A DNA stretch of 64,000 bases from Ornatilinea apprima (GTDB taxonomy: Bacteria; Chloroflexota; Anaerolineae; Anaerolineales; Anaerolineaceae), in assembly GCF_001306115.1 (NCBI RefSeq), contig NZ_LGCL01000016.1:186001-250000 (forward strand). Reading direction: 5' to 3'. The translations under genes were made by a program, and so were the position numbers. Under the pieces are notes generated by a model. That model had not been told where the DNA came from, made no database searches, and saw only the letters and a list, made by a program, of their open reading frames with translations. Shown in pieces: positions 9,143 through 16,686 of this stretch. Every line of letters begins with the position of its first letter. Position 1 is the stretch's first letter.

Positions 9143-9580
9143 TTATTGAAACGCTTTTAAAATTTCCTCAATTGAATTGGAGGACTTGAGCAAATTCTGG
9201 TTCTCTTCCACTACCAGAAATTCAGCCAGCGATTTCAGCATTTCAATATGGCTGGAATGATCTATGCCGCAAAAGGAAATGACCAGCTGAACGGGGTCGT
9301 TCGCTTCGGACCCAAAATCGACCGGTGTTGATAGGGAGACAATGCTCATTCCAACCTGCAAGGCTCCATCCTCCGGACGGGCATGGGCCAACGAAAGGCC
9401 GGGAGCCAATACCATATAGGGACCCAAATCTTGAACCGCTCGAACCATCGCATCAACGTAACGAGGTTCGCATTTACCGGTATCTACCAATAAAGCGCCC
9501 CCCATTTCAACAGCTTCTTTCCAATCTTTGACGGGCACTTGCAAAAGAATCGCTTGCGGAGAAAGATATTTGGATAACAT
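9143..9580 (-). CDS. PTS EIIA, fructose/mannitol (UlaC) type
   Basis: 145 residues of the PTS_EIIA type 2 fold. The phosphorylated histidine is His66 in LAHARPE. It receives phosphate from HPr and donates it to the EIIB cysteine. It starts five bases after the regulator stop, so regulator and transport genes are co-transcribed. No fused PRD or HTH domain is present. General PTS proteins EI and HPr are not in this window. Confidence 0.9.
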   Translation of the reverse strand: MLSKYLSPQAILLQVPVKDWKEAVEMGGALLVDTGKCEPRYVDAMVRAVQDLGPYMVLAPGLSLAHARPEDGALQVGMSIVSLSTPVDFGSEANDPVQLVISFCGIDHSSHIEMLKSLAEFLVVEENQNLLKSSNSIEEILKAFQ

Positions 9581-9585
9581 ACTGT

Positions 9586-10542
9586 TTACTCACTTTGGGA
9601 TAATAGGTATTTGGCCGTATCGGCGTTTGTGACAAGGACATTAAAGAAGTTGCCTTTCATGGCAGCTTGAATAACTGTTTTCTTCTCTTCACCACCGGCT
9701 ACTAAAACACTCCAGGGAATTTTCTTTAAATCATCCAGGCTAATGCCGATAATTCGATTATCGAGAAAGGTGGAAACAATCTCTCCATTTTGATTAAAAT
9801 AATGCCCCAATGCGTCTCCAACCGCCCCAGCAATTTGTAAGCTTTTCAGCTCTTCCAGGGTGATCTTCTTTTCGACATATAGAATTGCAGAATTATCGAC
9901 AGTACCTATACTTTGGATAACAATGTCCGAATGTCTGGCTCGATCAAGTGCTGCTGATATGGATGGCTCATTGACAAGAGCCTTTTGAATTTCTGCGTTT
10001 GAAACAAGATTCGGAGCGTACAGAAATTCTGCCTTCCCACCAGCGATTTCCGCCATTTTTGAGGTGATGTTGTATTTGGCAAAACCACCTGAATGATCCG
10101 ACGCCCCGCCCACAATTTCGATAAAAGTACAATCGATGGAATTGTCAGTGGAAAACATAATTGGTAGATGCGAGATGGTGCGTCCCAAACCCAAACCAAC
10201 CCGCATGCCACTCTTTAGAGACCGTTTGAGCCAATCTGCCGCACCTCTGGCTAAAGCAAAATAGATTGAGTCATCTCCTTCGGGATCACCAACTACAACC
10301 GCATCACGAAGATTGAATTTCACAATCAGATCTTGTTCCAAATCGAAGTTTTGGTTTTGTGGAGCATTGATTTTGATCTCAACAATACCTAATTCAATAG
10401 CTCTGTTTAAGATACGGTGGATGGTTACACGCGAATAACCCAACTTTTCGCCGATCTCGTTTTGTGTGAATCCACTGTCGTAATACAATCTGGCAACTCG
10501 AACGCATAAACGGTATTCGGCTTGATCAATTTGATTGAACAT
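9586..10542 (-). CDS. SorC/DeoR-family sugar-binding transcriptional regulator
   Basis: 318 residues: an N-terminal helix-turn-helix at about 25-45 (FTQNEIGEKLGYSRVTIHRI) followed by the SorC-type sugar-phosphate-binding domain (GLGLGRTISHLP, IGTVDNSAI, VLVAGGEEKKTV). Members respond to a phosphorylated sugar made by their own operon. The frame is open to 10581, but that start would lie inside the palindromic operator; the ATG at 10542 follows AAGG by seven bases and is preferred. First gene of the nine-gene operon and likely autoregulatory through the operator directly upstream. Confidence 0.9.
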   Translation of the reverse strand: MFNQIDQAEYRLCVRVARLYYDSGFTQNEIGEKLGYSRVTIHRILNRAIELGIVEIKINAPQNQNFDLEQDLIVKFNLRDAVVVGDPEGDDSIYFALARGAADWLKRSLKSGMRVGLGLGRTISHLPIMFSTDNSIDCTFIEIVGGASDHSGGFAKYNITSKMAEIAGGKAEFLYAPNLVSNAEIQKALVNEPSISAALDRARHSDIVIQSIGTVDNSAILYVEKKITLEELKSLQIAGAVGDALGHYFNQNGEIVSTFLDNRIIGISLDDLKKIPWSVLVAGGEEKKTVIQAAMKGNFFNVLVTNADTAKYLLSQSE

Positions 10543-10571
10543 GGTTTTGCCTTGAGGATTTATTAGTTTAC

Positions 10572-10594
10572 ATATGTACATTTAATGTACATAT
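10572..10594 (-). promoter_or_regulatory. Palindromic operator of the SorC operon
   Basis: ATATGTACAT, a three-base centre, then its exact inverse ATGTACATAT. This 10+3+10 perfect palindrome lies between the promoter -10 box and the regulator start codon, where a bound repressor would block transcription. Assignment to the adjacent SorC-type regulator is inferred from position. Confidence 0.75.
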
Positions 10595-10598
10595 TTCC

Positions 10599-10627
10599 AT
10601 TATACAAGAAATAATTTAGAAGGCAAT
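10599..10627 (-). promoter_or_regulatory. Promoter of the SorC/PTS operon
   Basis: On the minus strand a perfect -10 TATAAT occupies 10604-10599 and a weaker -35 (TTGCCT or ATTGCC) lies 16-17 bases upstream. The transcript would begin just before or within the operator palindrome. Confidence 0.65.
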
Positions 10628-11026
10628 ACCCAATTTAGAGTCGGGCGTCCATTTAGCGCGCAGATCAGAATTGCTTCTTCGTCGCATGGAAAGGTTTGTA
10701 TACAATCAGGAAGGTCGTAATTGAAAAGAAGAAGCTTTGCAACTGGCAGAAGAATTTCGCAAAGCAGCCACAACTAAATTGGTTTTTAGGCGAAAGGAAT
10801 ACTTTAAATCCTTTTGAATACAGACCACTTTGACAACAAATATTCTGGTGCAAAAATCCTTAAAGTTCGTTATCATCATAGTGCCCTTCGTTTGCCATGA
10901 TTGTGTTGTAATGACCCATTTCTTCCCTATCGGAGGACCTTTCGATAATCAGTTTGAACTAGCATAAGACCTTACTTGAATTCAAGATGTTAAACTATCG
11001 AAAAGACTAACCAGAATGGAGTTGAG
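10628..11026. other. Intergenic region between the SorC operon and rph
   Basis: About 400 bases without a convincing gene. On the plus strand 10684-10818 reads as a short helical peptide (MERFVYNQEG, stop, then EEALQLAEEFRKAATTK) broken by a stop codon, perhaps a decayed gene fragment of unknown origin. A 12-base palindrome CTTGAATTCAAG lies at 10975-10986 before rph. I see no clear promoter for rph. Confidence 0.4.
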
Positions 11027-11752
11027 ATGCCAGAACAAAAAGTACGCCTGGACGGCCGCAGACCGGATGAGCTTCGCCCGCTGTGCTTTACGACCGATTA
11101 TGTGGATTACCCGCATGGGTCGGTGCTGGTGGAAATGGGCAAAACGCGCGTGCTGTGCAATGTGTGTGTGGAAGAGAAAGTGCCCGATTGGATGGCGGGG
11201 CGCGGAGTGGGCTGGTTGACGGCGGAGTACTCCATGCTGCCGCAATCGACCCAGAAGCGCAATCCGCGTGAGACAAACGGGCTAAAAGGCCGCACGCAGG
11301 AGATTCGCCGGTTGATTGGGCGCTCGCTGCGCGCGGCGGTGGACTTAAGTCAGATCGGTGAGCGTACCTTGCTGATTGACTGCGACGTGATTCAAGCCGA
11401 TGGGGGCACGCGCACGGCTTCAATCAATGGCAGTTATGTGGCGTTGGCCATCGCGGTGAACAAATTAACCGCCCAGGGGCTGCTGCCGGCTTCCGCTTTG
11501 CTGCCGCCGGTGGCGGCCGTGAGCGTGGGAATGGTCAACGGCTATGCCTGCCTGGACTTGAATTACGGCGAGGACTCGTCCGCTGAAGTGGACCTGAACG
11601 TGGTGATGACCGCGGATGGAAAATTTATTGAGGTGCAGGGAACCGCTGAGAAGGAACCTTACGACCGGCGCAGTTTGAATGCGATGCTGGACCTGGCAGA
11701 GCAGGGGATTCGCGAAATTTTGATCCTCCAACAGGCAGCGATCTACGCATAA
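11027..11752 (+). CDS. rph: Ribonuclease PH
   Basis: 241 residues, the full family length. It opens with VRLDGRRPDELRPL, then MGKTRVLCNVCVEEKVP, the RNase PH signature region with phosphate- and RNA-binding arginines (SMLPQSTQKRNPRE, GRTQEIRRLIGRSLR), CDVIQADGGTRTASI and a C-terminal VQGTAEKEPY. It is a hexameric phosphorolytic 3'-5' exoribonuclease that trims tRNA and rRNA 3' ends. GGAG precedes the ATG. It stands alone here, followed by an intrinsic terminator, and its GC-rich codon use differs from the more AT-rich sugar operon before it. Confidence 0.97.
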   Translation: MPEQKVRLDGRRPDELRPLCFTTDYVDYPHGSVLVEMGKTRVLCNVCVEEKVPDWMAGRGVGWLTAEYSMLPQSTQKRNPRETNGLKGRTQEIRRLIGRSLRAAVDLSQIGERTLLIDCDVIQADGGTRTASINGSYVALAIAVNKLTAQGLLPASALLPPVAAVSVGMVNGYACLDLNYGEDSSAEVDLNVVMTADGKFIEVQGTAEKEPYDRRSLNAMLDLAEQGIREILILQQAAIYA

Positions 11753-11776
11753 CCATCAAAAGCTTCTCGATGAAAA

Positions 11777-11799
11777 CAGCCCGGCCGGGCTGCTTTTTT
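11777..11799 (+). terminator. Intrinsic terminator of rph
   Basis: A GC-rich self-complementary stretch (11777-11792, arms CAGCCCGG and CCGGGCTG) is followed directly by C and six T residues, 25 bases after the rph stop. Confidence 0.85.
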
Positions 11800-11842
11800 G
11801 TGGACATCGGGAGATAACCTCCACAGTGTTTGCCGCAAACGC

Positions 11843-11873
11843 TCACAATTCTTTCACAATCTTTTCTTATGAT
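11843..11873 (+). promoter_or_regulatory. Direct repeats and -10 box before the two-component locus
   Basis: TCACAAT occurs at 11843-11849 and again at 11854-11860, 11 bases apart, one helical turn, as OmpR-family regulators usually require. A -10-like TATGAT follows at 11868-11873. This suggests autoregulation by the response regulator encoded downstream; the link is inferred from spacing and position. Confidence 0.5.
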
Positions 11874-11905
11874 AACGGCAATCAAATATTCAACAGGAGG
11901 TTGAA

Positions 11906-12307
11906 ATGTTTTTCCATCGATTTTTTGGGCGTCTCATTAGTCTGATTCTGCTGCTGTTGCTGGTCTTTGCGGGCGGCAACTTGCTTTTCCGCGGCGCATG
12001 GGCGCAGGGGTATGCTGCCGGGCAGGGTGAGATGATCGCGCCCGCGCCGGTTGTTATCGATCTGCAGAACTGGATCCCGACGGTATTGATCATTGCCGGG
12101 GTGGCGCTGGTGCTCTCGATTACCGGCGCGCTGGCCCGGTATTATTTCTGGAAGAAGATGGGCGGCCCGGAAATGTTCGCGAAATTCCGTCAGGCGAAGT
12201 TTTATGGATATGGACCGATGCACCACCACTTCCATCGTTTCCACTACGGTTGCCCCTATGCCTGGGGAGAGGTAAAAGATGAACCTAAACCAGAATCAGA
12301 AGCCTGA
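11906..12307 (+). CDS. Small membrane protein with a histidine-rich tail
   Basis: 133 residues, no recognised family. One hydrophobic segment at about 8-27 (possibly a signal anchor) and a second at about 57-80, then a short cytosolic-looking tail with an aromatic/His cluster GPMHHHFHRFHYGCPYAWG and an acidic end. The His/Cys cluster could bind a metal ion. AGGAGG sits seven bases before the start. It is the first gene of a four-gene run ending in a response regulator and sensor kinase, so it may be the target or an accessory sensor of that system. Functional statements are inference only. Confidence 0.65.
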   Translation: MFFHRFFGRLISLILLLLLVFAGGNLLFRGAWAQGYAAGQGEMIAPAPVVIDLQNWIPTVLIIAGVALVLSITGALARYYFWKKMGGPEMFAKFRQAKFYGYGPMHHHFHRFHYGCPYAWGEVKDEPKPESEA

Positions 12308-12524
12308 TCGTATTCATCAAGATGATCCCTTATCCAGACAGAAATATCCCTGGATAAGGGAAATTCTCGAAATGCAGGTCAATACCATTCTAATCAGCAT
12401 TCCTGAAGATCAGCTTTTGGTAGAATACTTAGAGAAGTGTGCTGGTTGGAATGCAGAGTTTATTGACGCAAAAACCGTTATATATTTTGCATACCCGCGT
12501 GTGGATGAGCTAACGGATGAATGA
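12279..12524 (+). CDS. Hypothetical 81-residue protein overlapping both neighbours
   Basis: Its start lies 29 bases inside the preceding gene and its stop overlaps the response-regulator start by eight bases, giving a continuous translationally coupled run. The C-terminal half (VNTILISIPEDQLLVEYLEKCAGWNAEFIDAKTVIYFAYPRVDELTD) looks like a small alpha/beta domain; the N-terminal half is polar. No family recognised. It could be a genuine small protein of the locus or a fortuitous frame; the tight packing favours a real gene. Confidence 0.5.
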   Translation: MNLNQNQKPDRIHQDDPLSRQKYPWIREILEMQVNTILISIPEDQLLVEYLEKCAGWNAEFIDAKTVIYFAYPRVDELTDE

Positions 12525-13209
12525 AACCATTCTGATTGTGGATGACGAACCGAAAATTGTGGATTTGGCCAGGAGCTACCTGGAGAACGGTGGTTACCGG
12601 GTGCAGGCCGCCGGAGACGGCCAAACAGCATTGGTTTTGATGCGCACCATTAAACCCGATCTGGTGGTGCTGGACTTGAATTTGCCGGTGATGGATGGTC
12701 TGGATGTATGCCGACGGCTGCGCCGTGAGTCGGATGTGCCGGTCATCATGCTGACTGCCCGAGTGGAAGAAACCGACCGCCTGATTGGCCTGGAATTGGG
12801 CGCGGACGACTATATTACCAAGCCCTTTTCGCCGCGTGAGTTGGTGGCGCGGGTGCGGGCCTTGCTGCGGCGGGCAAAAGGAGAAATCCGGCAGTTGAAC
12901 CAGGTGCGCGTTCATGACCTTGAGATTGATCTGGAAGGACATACGGTAAAAAAAGCGGGGGCCGCATTGCACCTTTCCCCCAATGAATTTAAGCTGCTGG
13001 CAGTTCTGGCGCAGCACCCCGGCCAAACGATGACGCGCGAGCAGTTGATGGATCATTTGCACGGGGTGGTGGTTTCAGGCTTTGACCGCAGCATTGACGC
13101 GCATATTAAGAACTTGCGCAAGAAGATCGAACCCAATCCTCTCGAGCCAGTGTACATTCTAACAGTGTACGGCATTGGGTATAAGTTTAATGATGAATTT
13201 GCGATGTGA
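12517..13209 (+). CDS. OmpR/PhoB-family response regulator
   Basis: 230 residues: a receiver domain with acidic pair Asp9-Asp10, phospho-acceptor Asp53 (VLDLNLP), Thr80 and Lys102 (TKPF), then a winged-helix DNA-binding domain (LHLSPNEFKLLAVLAQHPG, DRSIDAHIKNLRKKIEPNP, VYGIGYKF). Phosphorylation by the downstream kinase should control its DNA binding; tandem TCACAAT repeats upstream of the locus are a candidate site. Nine bases separate it from the kinase gene. Confidence 0.95.
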   Translation: MNETILIVDDEPKIVDLARSYLENGGYRVQAAGDGQTALVLMRTIKPDLVVLDLNLPVMDGLDVCRRLRRESDVPVIMLTARVEETDRLIGLELGADDYITKPFSPRELVARVRALLRRAKGEIRQLNQVRVHDLEIDLEGHTVKKAGAALHLSPNEFKLLAVLAQHPGQTMTREQLMDHLHGVVVSGFDRSIDAHIKNLRKKIEPNPLEPVYILTVYGIGYKFNDEFAM

Positions 13210-13218
13210 GAGCGCCTG

Positions 13219-14382
13219 ATGTGGAACAAGTGGGATCGTAGAGAATTCCGCCGGTACGCGCGCAAAACCTGGAAGTCCGATTGGCAACGTAACCGCCGCG
13301 GACATTTCTTTGTGCGCATGCTGTTTTCCTTTGGCTTTCTGGTGTTCTTGGGGATCTTTGGCTTTTCCATCCTTACCTTTTTGGTATCGGCGTTTTTAGA
13401 GCGGGGAACCGCACTGGACGCTCTGACCTGGTTGGGCGGATTGCTGCTGCTGATGGGGGTGATTACTGTTCTGGGTTTCGTGGGGAAGCGCGCCTACCGC
13501 AGCCTGGCCTCTCCGCTTTCGGACTTGGTGGAGGCTTCGCGCGAGGTAGCCAGCGGAAATTTCTCCGCGCGCGTGGAAACGCCCGCGGCAGGGGAGTTAA
13601 AAAACCTGGTCAGCGCGTTCAACAAGATGGCCGAGCAGTTGGAGGTGGCTGACCAGCAGCGCAAAAATCTGAGCGCCGATATTGCTCATGAGCTGCGCAA
13701 CCCGATTCACATTCTGCAGGGCAACCTGGAGGGGATGCTGGACGGGGTGATTGAGATTGACCGGGAACACATGGAGGGTTTGCTGGATGAAACCCGGCTT
13801 TTGAACCGCCTGGTGGAAGACCTGCGAACACTGACGCTGGCAGAGAGCGGCCGGCTGCCGCTGGTGTTGGAGCCGGTTGACCTGTTTGAACTGCTGGCCG
13901 ATATTGTGATCAACTTCTCCGGCCAGGCAGAGCAGGCAGGGGTGAATCTGTCTTTATGGGTGAAGACCGAGGAGCAAAATGAGTTTACGCGCCTGAGACC
14001 GGATGACACAGCGCCTGGCTCTCTGATATTGCGCATAGACATAGATCGCTTTCAACAAGCCATTCACAACCTGATTGCCAACGCGCTGCGTTATACCGCG
14101 CCGGGCGGGCAGATTATTTTGCGCGCCTATTCCGGCGCTTCGAAGCGCGTGTATATTGAGGTAGAGGACGACGGCGCGGGGATAGACGCGGCTGATCTTC
14201 CCTTTATCTTTGACCGTTTCTGGAAAGGCGACGCGGCACGCACGCAGTCGAAAGGGGTGGGCAGCGGACTGGGTCTGGCGATTACCCGGCAATTGATCGA
14301 AGCACATGGAGGGAAGATCACGGTCAACAGCCAGGTAGGCTCGGGCACTCGCTTTCAAATCGAGATGCCGGCTGCAGGATAG
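13219..14382 (+). CDS. Membrane sensor histidine kinase with HAMP domain
   Basis: 387 residues: cytosolic basic N-terminus, membrane helices at about 33-59 and 68-88 with only a very short outside loop, HAMP (about 90-142), HisKA with phospho-acceptor His157 in ADIAHELRNP, and an HATPase_c domain with N (NLIANALRYT), G1 (DDGAGID), F (FDRFWKGD) and G2 (GSGLGLAI) boxes. The tiny external loop suggests it senses the membrane or a partner protein rather than a soluble ligand; the small His-rich membrane protein of the same locus is a candidate partner. Signal unknown. Confidence 0.95.
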   Translation: MWNKWDRREFRRYARKTWKSDWQRNRRGHFFVRMLFSFGFLVFLGIFGFSILTFLVSAFLERGTALDALTWLGGLLLLMGVITVLGFVGKRAYRSLASPLSDLVEASREVASGNFSARVETPAAGELKNLVSAFNKMAEQLEVADQQRKNLSADIAHELRNPIHILQGNLEGMLDGVIEIDREHMEGLLDETRLLNRLVEDLRTLTLAESGRLPLVLEPVDLFELLADIVINFSGQAEQAGVNLSLWVKTEEQNEFTRLRPDDTAPGSLILRIDIDRFQQAIHNLIANALRYTAPGGQIILRAYSGASKRVYIEVEDDGAGIDAADLPFIFDRFWKGDAARTQSKGVGSGLGLAITRQLIEAHGGKITVNSQVGSGTRFQIEMPAAG

Positions 14383-14426
14383 GTTTGATCGTATCCGCTA
14401 AATCGGCCCAGGCGCGACCACAACGG

Positions 14427-16274
14427 CTAGTACAATCCCCAGAACAGAACCATGCCAGCCAGCAGTCCCAGAAAAGCCAAAAGAGCCATCTTCCAACCAA
14501 TTTTCAAAAAGTCGCTGAACTTGTAGCCGCCCGGGCTCATCATGATGAGATTGACAGGGTGGGCCATTGGCGTGAGAAATGAGTTGGAGCATCCAATGGC
14601 AACCGCCAGGGCGATGGCTTGGGGGTTGATTCCGTACTGGATTGCGGCGCTGATGGCAACCGGGCCGGTCATCAGCATCTCAAATTGGCCGCCCATGATC
14701 TGCGAAAGTGCCGAAGCAATTAGAAAGGACCCGCCAGCCAAACCAAGCGGGCCAAAATGGTCCGCGAGACGCGCCATGACCGCCCCCGCGCTGTCCGCGA
14801 GACCGCTTTCCACCAGCGCGATTGTGAAGCTGTACATCCCGCCAACGGCAATGATCACCTGCCACTCGATGGCTTTATAGGCTTCCTGCATCGAGATTAT
14901 TCGAGTAGCGATGGCGAGGAGCGCGGCAATCAGGACGGCAATATAAACGGGTACACCCAGTAAAGCGACCACAACAGCGCCAAGCAGCAGACCGAGAGCA
15001 ATGACGGTTTCTCGCAATTTTGGCGGATGGTCAGACGCGCTTGGCTCGAGAAGAATAAAATCCTGGTCAGTTGAGACAATCTCTTTGCGGGCAAGTTCTC
15101 CGACCACCAGGAGCGAATCGCCTGACGCCAGACGGAAATTGCCCACATCGGTCCGGTAAGAACTGTTTCCTCTTTGAAGAGCGATCACCGACCAGCCATA
15201 ATGGTTGCGGAAATCAACTTCTTTCAGGGTTTTACCAATCACGCTGGAACGCGGGAGGACGAGCATTTCAAAAATATCCAGCCCTCGTTTGCTCAAGCTG
15301 GTTTGTTCATCTACGGCTTCAACGCTCAGACCGGGTTCATTCGCCTCTAATTCCCGGACGCGCTCCTCGCGGCCAATGATCAGCCATTGATTGCCGGCTT
15401 TGATGGTGTATTCAGGGCCGGGTGAAAGGAGCATGCCGTTCCCGTTCTGCAGCGCCGCCAGGGTAATGCCGTAGTTCTGCCCCAGGCCAATTTCGCTCAG
15501 TTTCTTGCCGCAGAGGATTGAATCTTTTTTGACGGTAACCTTCCAGGTGCGTTCTGAGAGCCCATAAGCCTGTTCGAGCTCGCTGCCGGTAGGCCTGGAA
15601 TCTTGATAGGCGGAGGCTTGTTTGCGTTCGGGCAGAAAGCGGGGGCCAAAGAAGGTGAGGAAAAGGATGCCAATGACCGCAATGAGTCCGCCGGTCGGCA
15701 CAAAGGCCAGCACCGAAAGGGGCTCTTGTGGCGGGGAAGCACTCTGCAGGAGGGAACTGGCGAGAATGTTGGCTGTGGCGAAGTAGGTGGCCATGCCACC
15801 CAGCAGACTGCCATACGATACGGGTATGAGGAGTTTTCCGGGATTAATCCCGGTTCGCCGGCAAACATCCAGCACGCTGGGAATGAGCAGCGCGCCCGCG
15901 GCTACATCATTCATGAAAAGCGATAAGAACGCGGCTGTGCTGGCAAACAAGAAGGTCAGTCGCCGAAGTGAGTTGCCGCCAACTTTGAGAATTTGTTTGC
16001 TGATCCAGCGCGCGAAGCCGCTTTTTTCCAGCGCGGTGGTGAGAATAAAGACGCTGATCAAAATAATCACAGCATCTTGGCTGAACCCCGCCAGCGACTG
16101 TACCGCCAACTCAGGCTGACCGGCAGGGCCAAAAACGCTGAACCCAACGAATTGGAGAATGGCCAGTAACCCTGTTATCGTTAAGGCTGCGGTATCCATG
16201 CGGAGCCGCCCGATGATGACCCCAATCAGGGGTACTGCCACGACTATTAAAATGAGAATTTGAGATGTAGTCAT
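14427..16274 (-). CDS. SLC13/DASS-type anion transporter with TrkA-C domains
   Basis: 615 residues: about five N-terminal membrane segments (including ALTITGLLAILQF and MNDVAAGALLIP), a central soluble part with two RCK/TrkA-C domains (about 210-385, e.g. LCGKKLSEIGLGQNYGITLAAL and VIGKTLKEVDFRNHYGWSVIALQ), then a second membrane block ending with SNSFLTPMAHPVNLIMMSPG. This layout is typical of bacterial SLC13-family permeases that move dicarboxylates, sulfate or similar anions. The N- and C-terminal halves are the expected inverted repeats. It is convergent with the sensor kinase gene. Substrate unknown. Confidence 0.88.
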   Translation of the reverse strand: MTTSQILILIVVAVPLIGVIIGRLRMDTAALTITGLLAILQFVGFSVFGPAGQPELAVQSLAGFSQDAVIILISVFILTTALEKSGFARWISKQILKVGGNSLRRLTFLFASTAAFLSLFMNDVAAGALLIPSVLDVCRRTGINPGKLLIPVSYGSLLGGMATYFATANILASSLLQSASPPQEPLSVLAFVPTGGLIAVIGILFLTFFGPRFLPERKQASAYQDSRPTGSELEQAYGLSERTWKVTVKKDSILCGKKLSEIGLGQNYGITLAALQNGNGMLLSPGPEYTIKAGNQWLIIGREERVRELEANEPGLSVEAVDEQTSLSKRGLDIFEMLVLPRSSVIGKTLKEVDFRNHYGWSVIALQRGNSSYRTDVGNFRLASGDSLLVVGELARKEIVSTDQDFILLEPSASDHPPKLRETVIALGLLLGAVVVALLGVPVYIAVLIAALLAIATRIISMQEAYKAIEWQVIIAVGGMYSFTIALVESGLADSAGAVMARLADHFGPLGLAGGSFLIASALSQIMGGQFEMLMTGPVAISAAIQYGINPQAIALAVAIGCSNSFLTPMAHPVNLIMMSPGGYKFSDFLKIGWKMALLAFLGLLAGMVLFWGLY

Positions 16275-16686
16275 GAGGTTTTATCGATTTCCTTTGTGCA
16301 GTGATTAACCATTGCAAAAGGTGAGTGGCACACACCCTTTCTAGACCCTGTTCTGAGGGTTTCTTACGAAGAAAAATGATTATTTTAGCAGTCAGCCCGC
16401 ATCGATCCTGCTGTGATTACCCGATCTTTCTCGGCGGGAGGATAAAAGGGCCAGACCACCTGGTCTGACCCTAGTTTAGATTGCTTCTGCTTGGATTGCA
16501 AGTCAGGCATCTAAGGCTGCACGATTTTTTTTGCATCCTCAAGAGAATCGCCATTATGGCATCATGTAGAGCTGTTGCGCCAATAGGCAGCGAGCTGCCC
16601 ATCCTGGATGGACACTTTTTTCCCGGCTGCCTAGTTTTCAAGGTGTGAGTGTGCAGTGCTCTGTTTGGCGTGCCTTTCGCAGCCGG
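16275..16686. other. Intergenic region with two hairpin structures
   Basis: No gene seen. A near-perfect hairpin at 16448-16471 (GGGCCAGACC and GGTCTGACCC arms) reads on the minus strand as a stem followed by TTTTAT and could terminate the UPF0210 gene about 200 bases upstream. A second structure at 16586-16621 on the plus strand is listed separately. Confidence 0.4.
16586..16621 (+). terminator. Terminator-like double hairpin without an upstream plus-strand gene
   Basis: GGCAG-CGAG-CTGCC (16586-16599) is followed at once by CATCC-T-GGATG (16600-16610) and then by six T residues at 16616-16621. On the plus strand this resembles an intrinsic terminator, yet no plus-strand gene ends nearby, so it may end a small non-coding RNA or be chance. 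Confidence 0.35.

Noticed and set aside
5328-9580. Dedicated L-ascorbate utilisation (ula) operon
   Set aside because: Transport proteins are of the Ula family, but the metabolic genes (lactonase, UlaD/E/F) are missing and galactosidase, epimerase and DhaL-DhaK genes are present instead.
10665-10853. 62-residue minus-strand frame in the rph upstream region
   Set aside because: No ribosome-binding site, low-complexity Phe/Lys composition and no family.
16448-16471. Hairpin as a terminator of the SLC13 transporter gene
   Set aside because: It lies upstream of that gene's start; if functional it would serve the UPF0210 gene on the minus strand.
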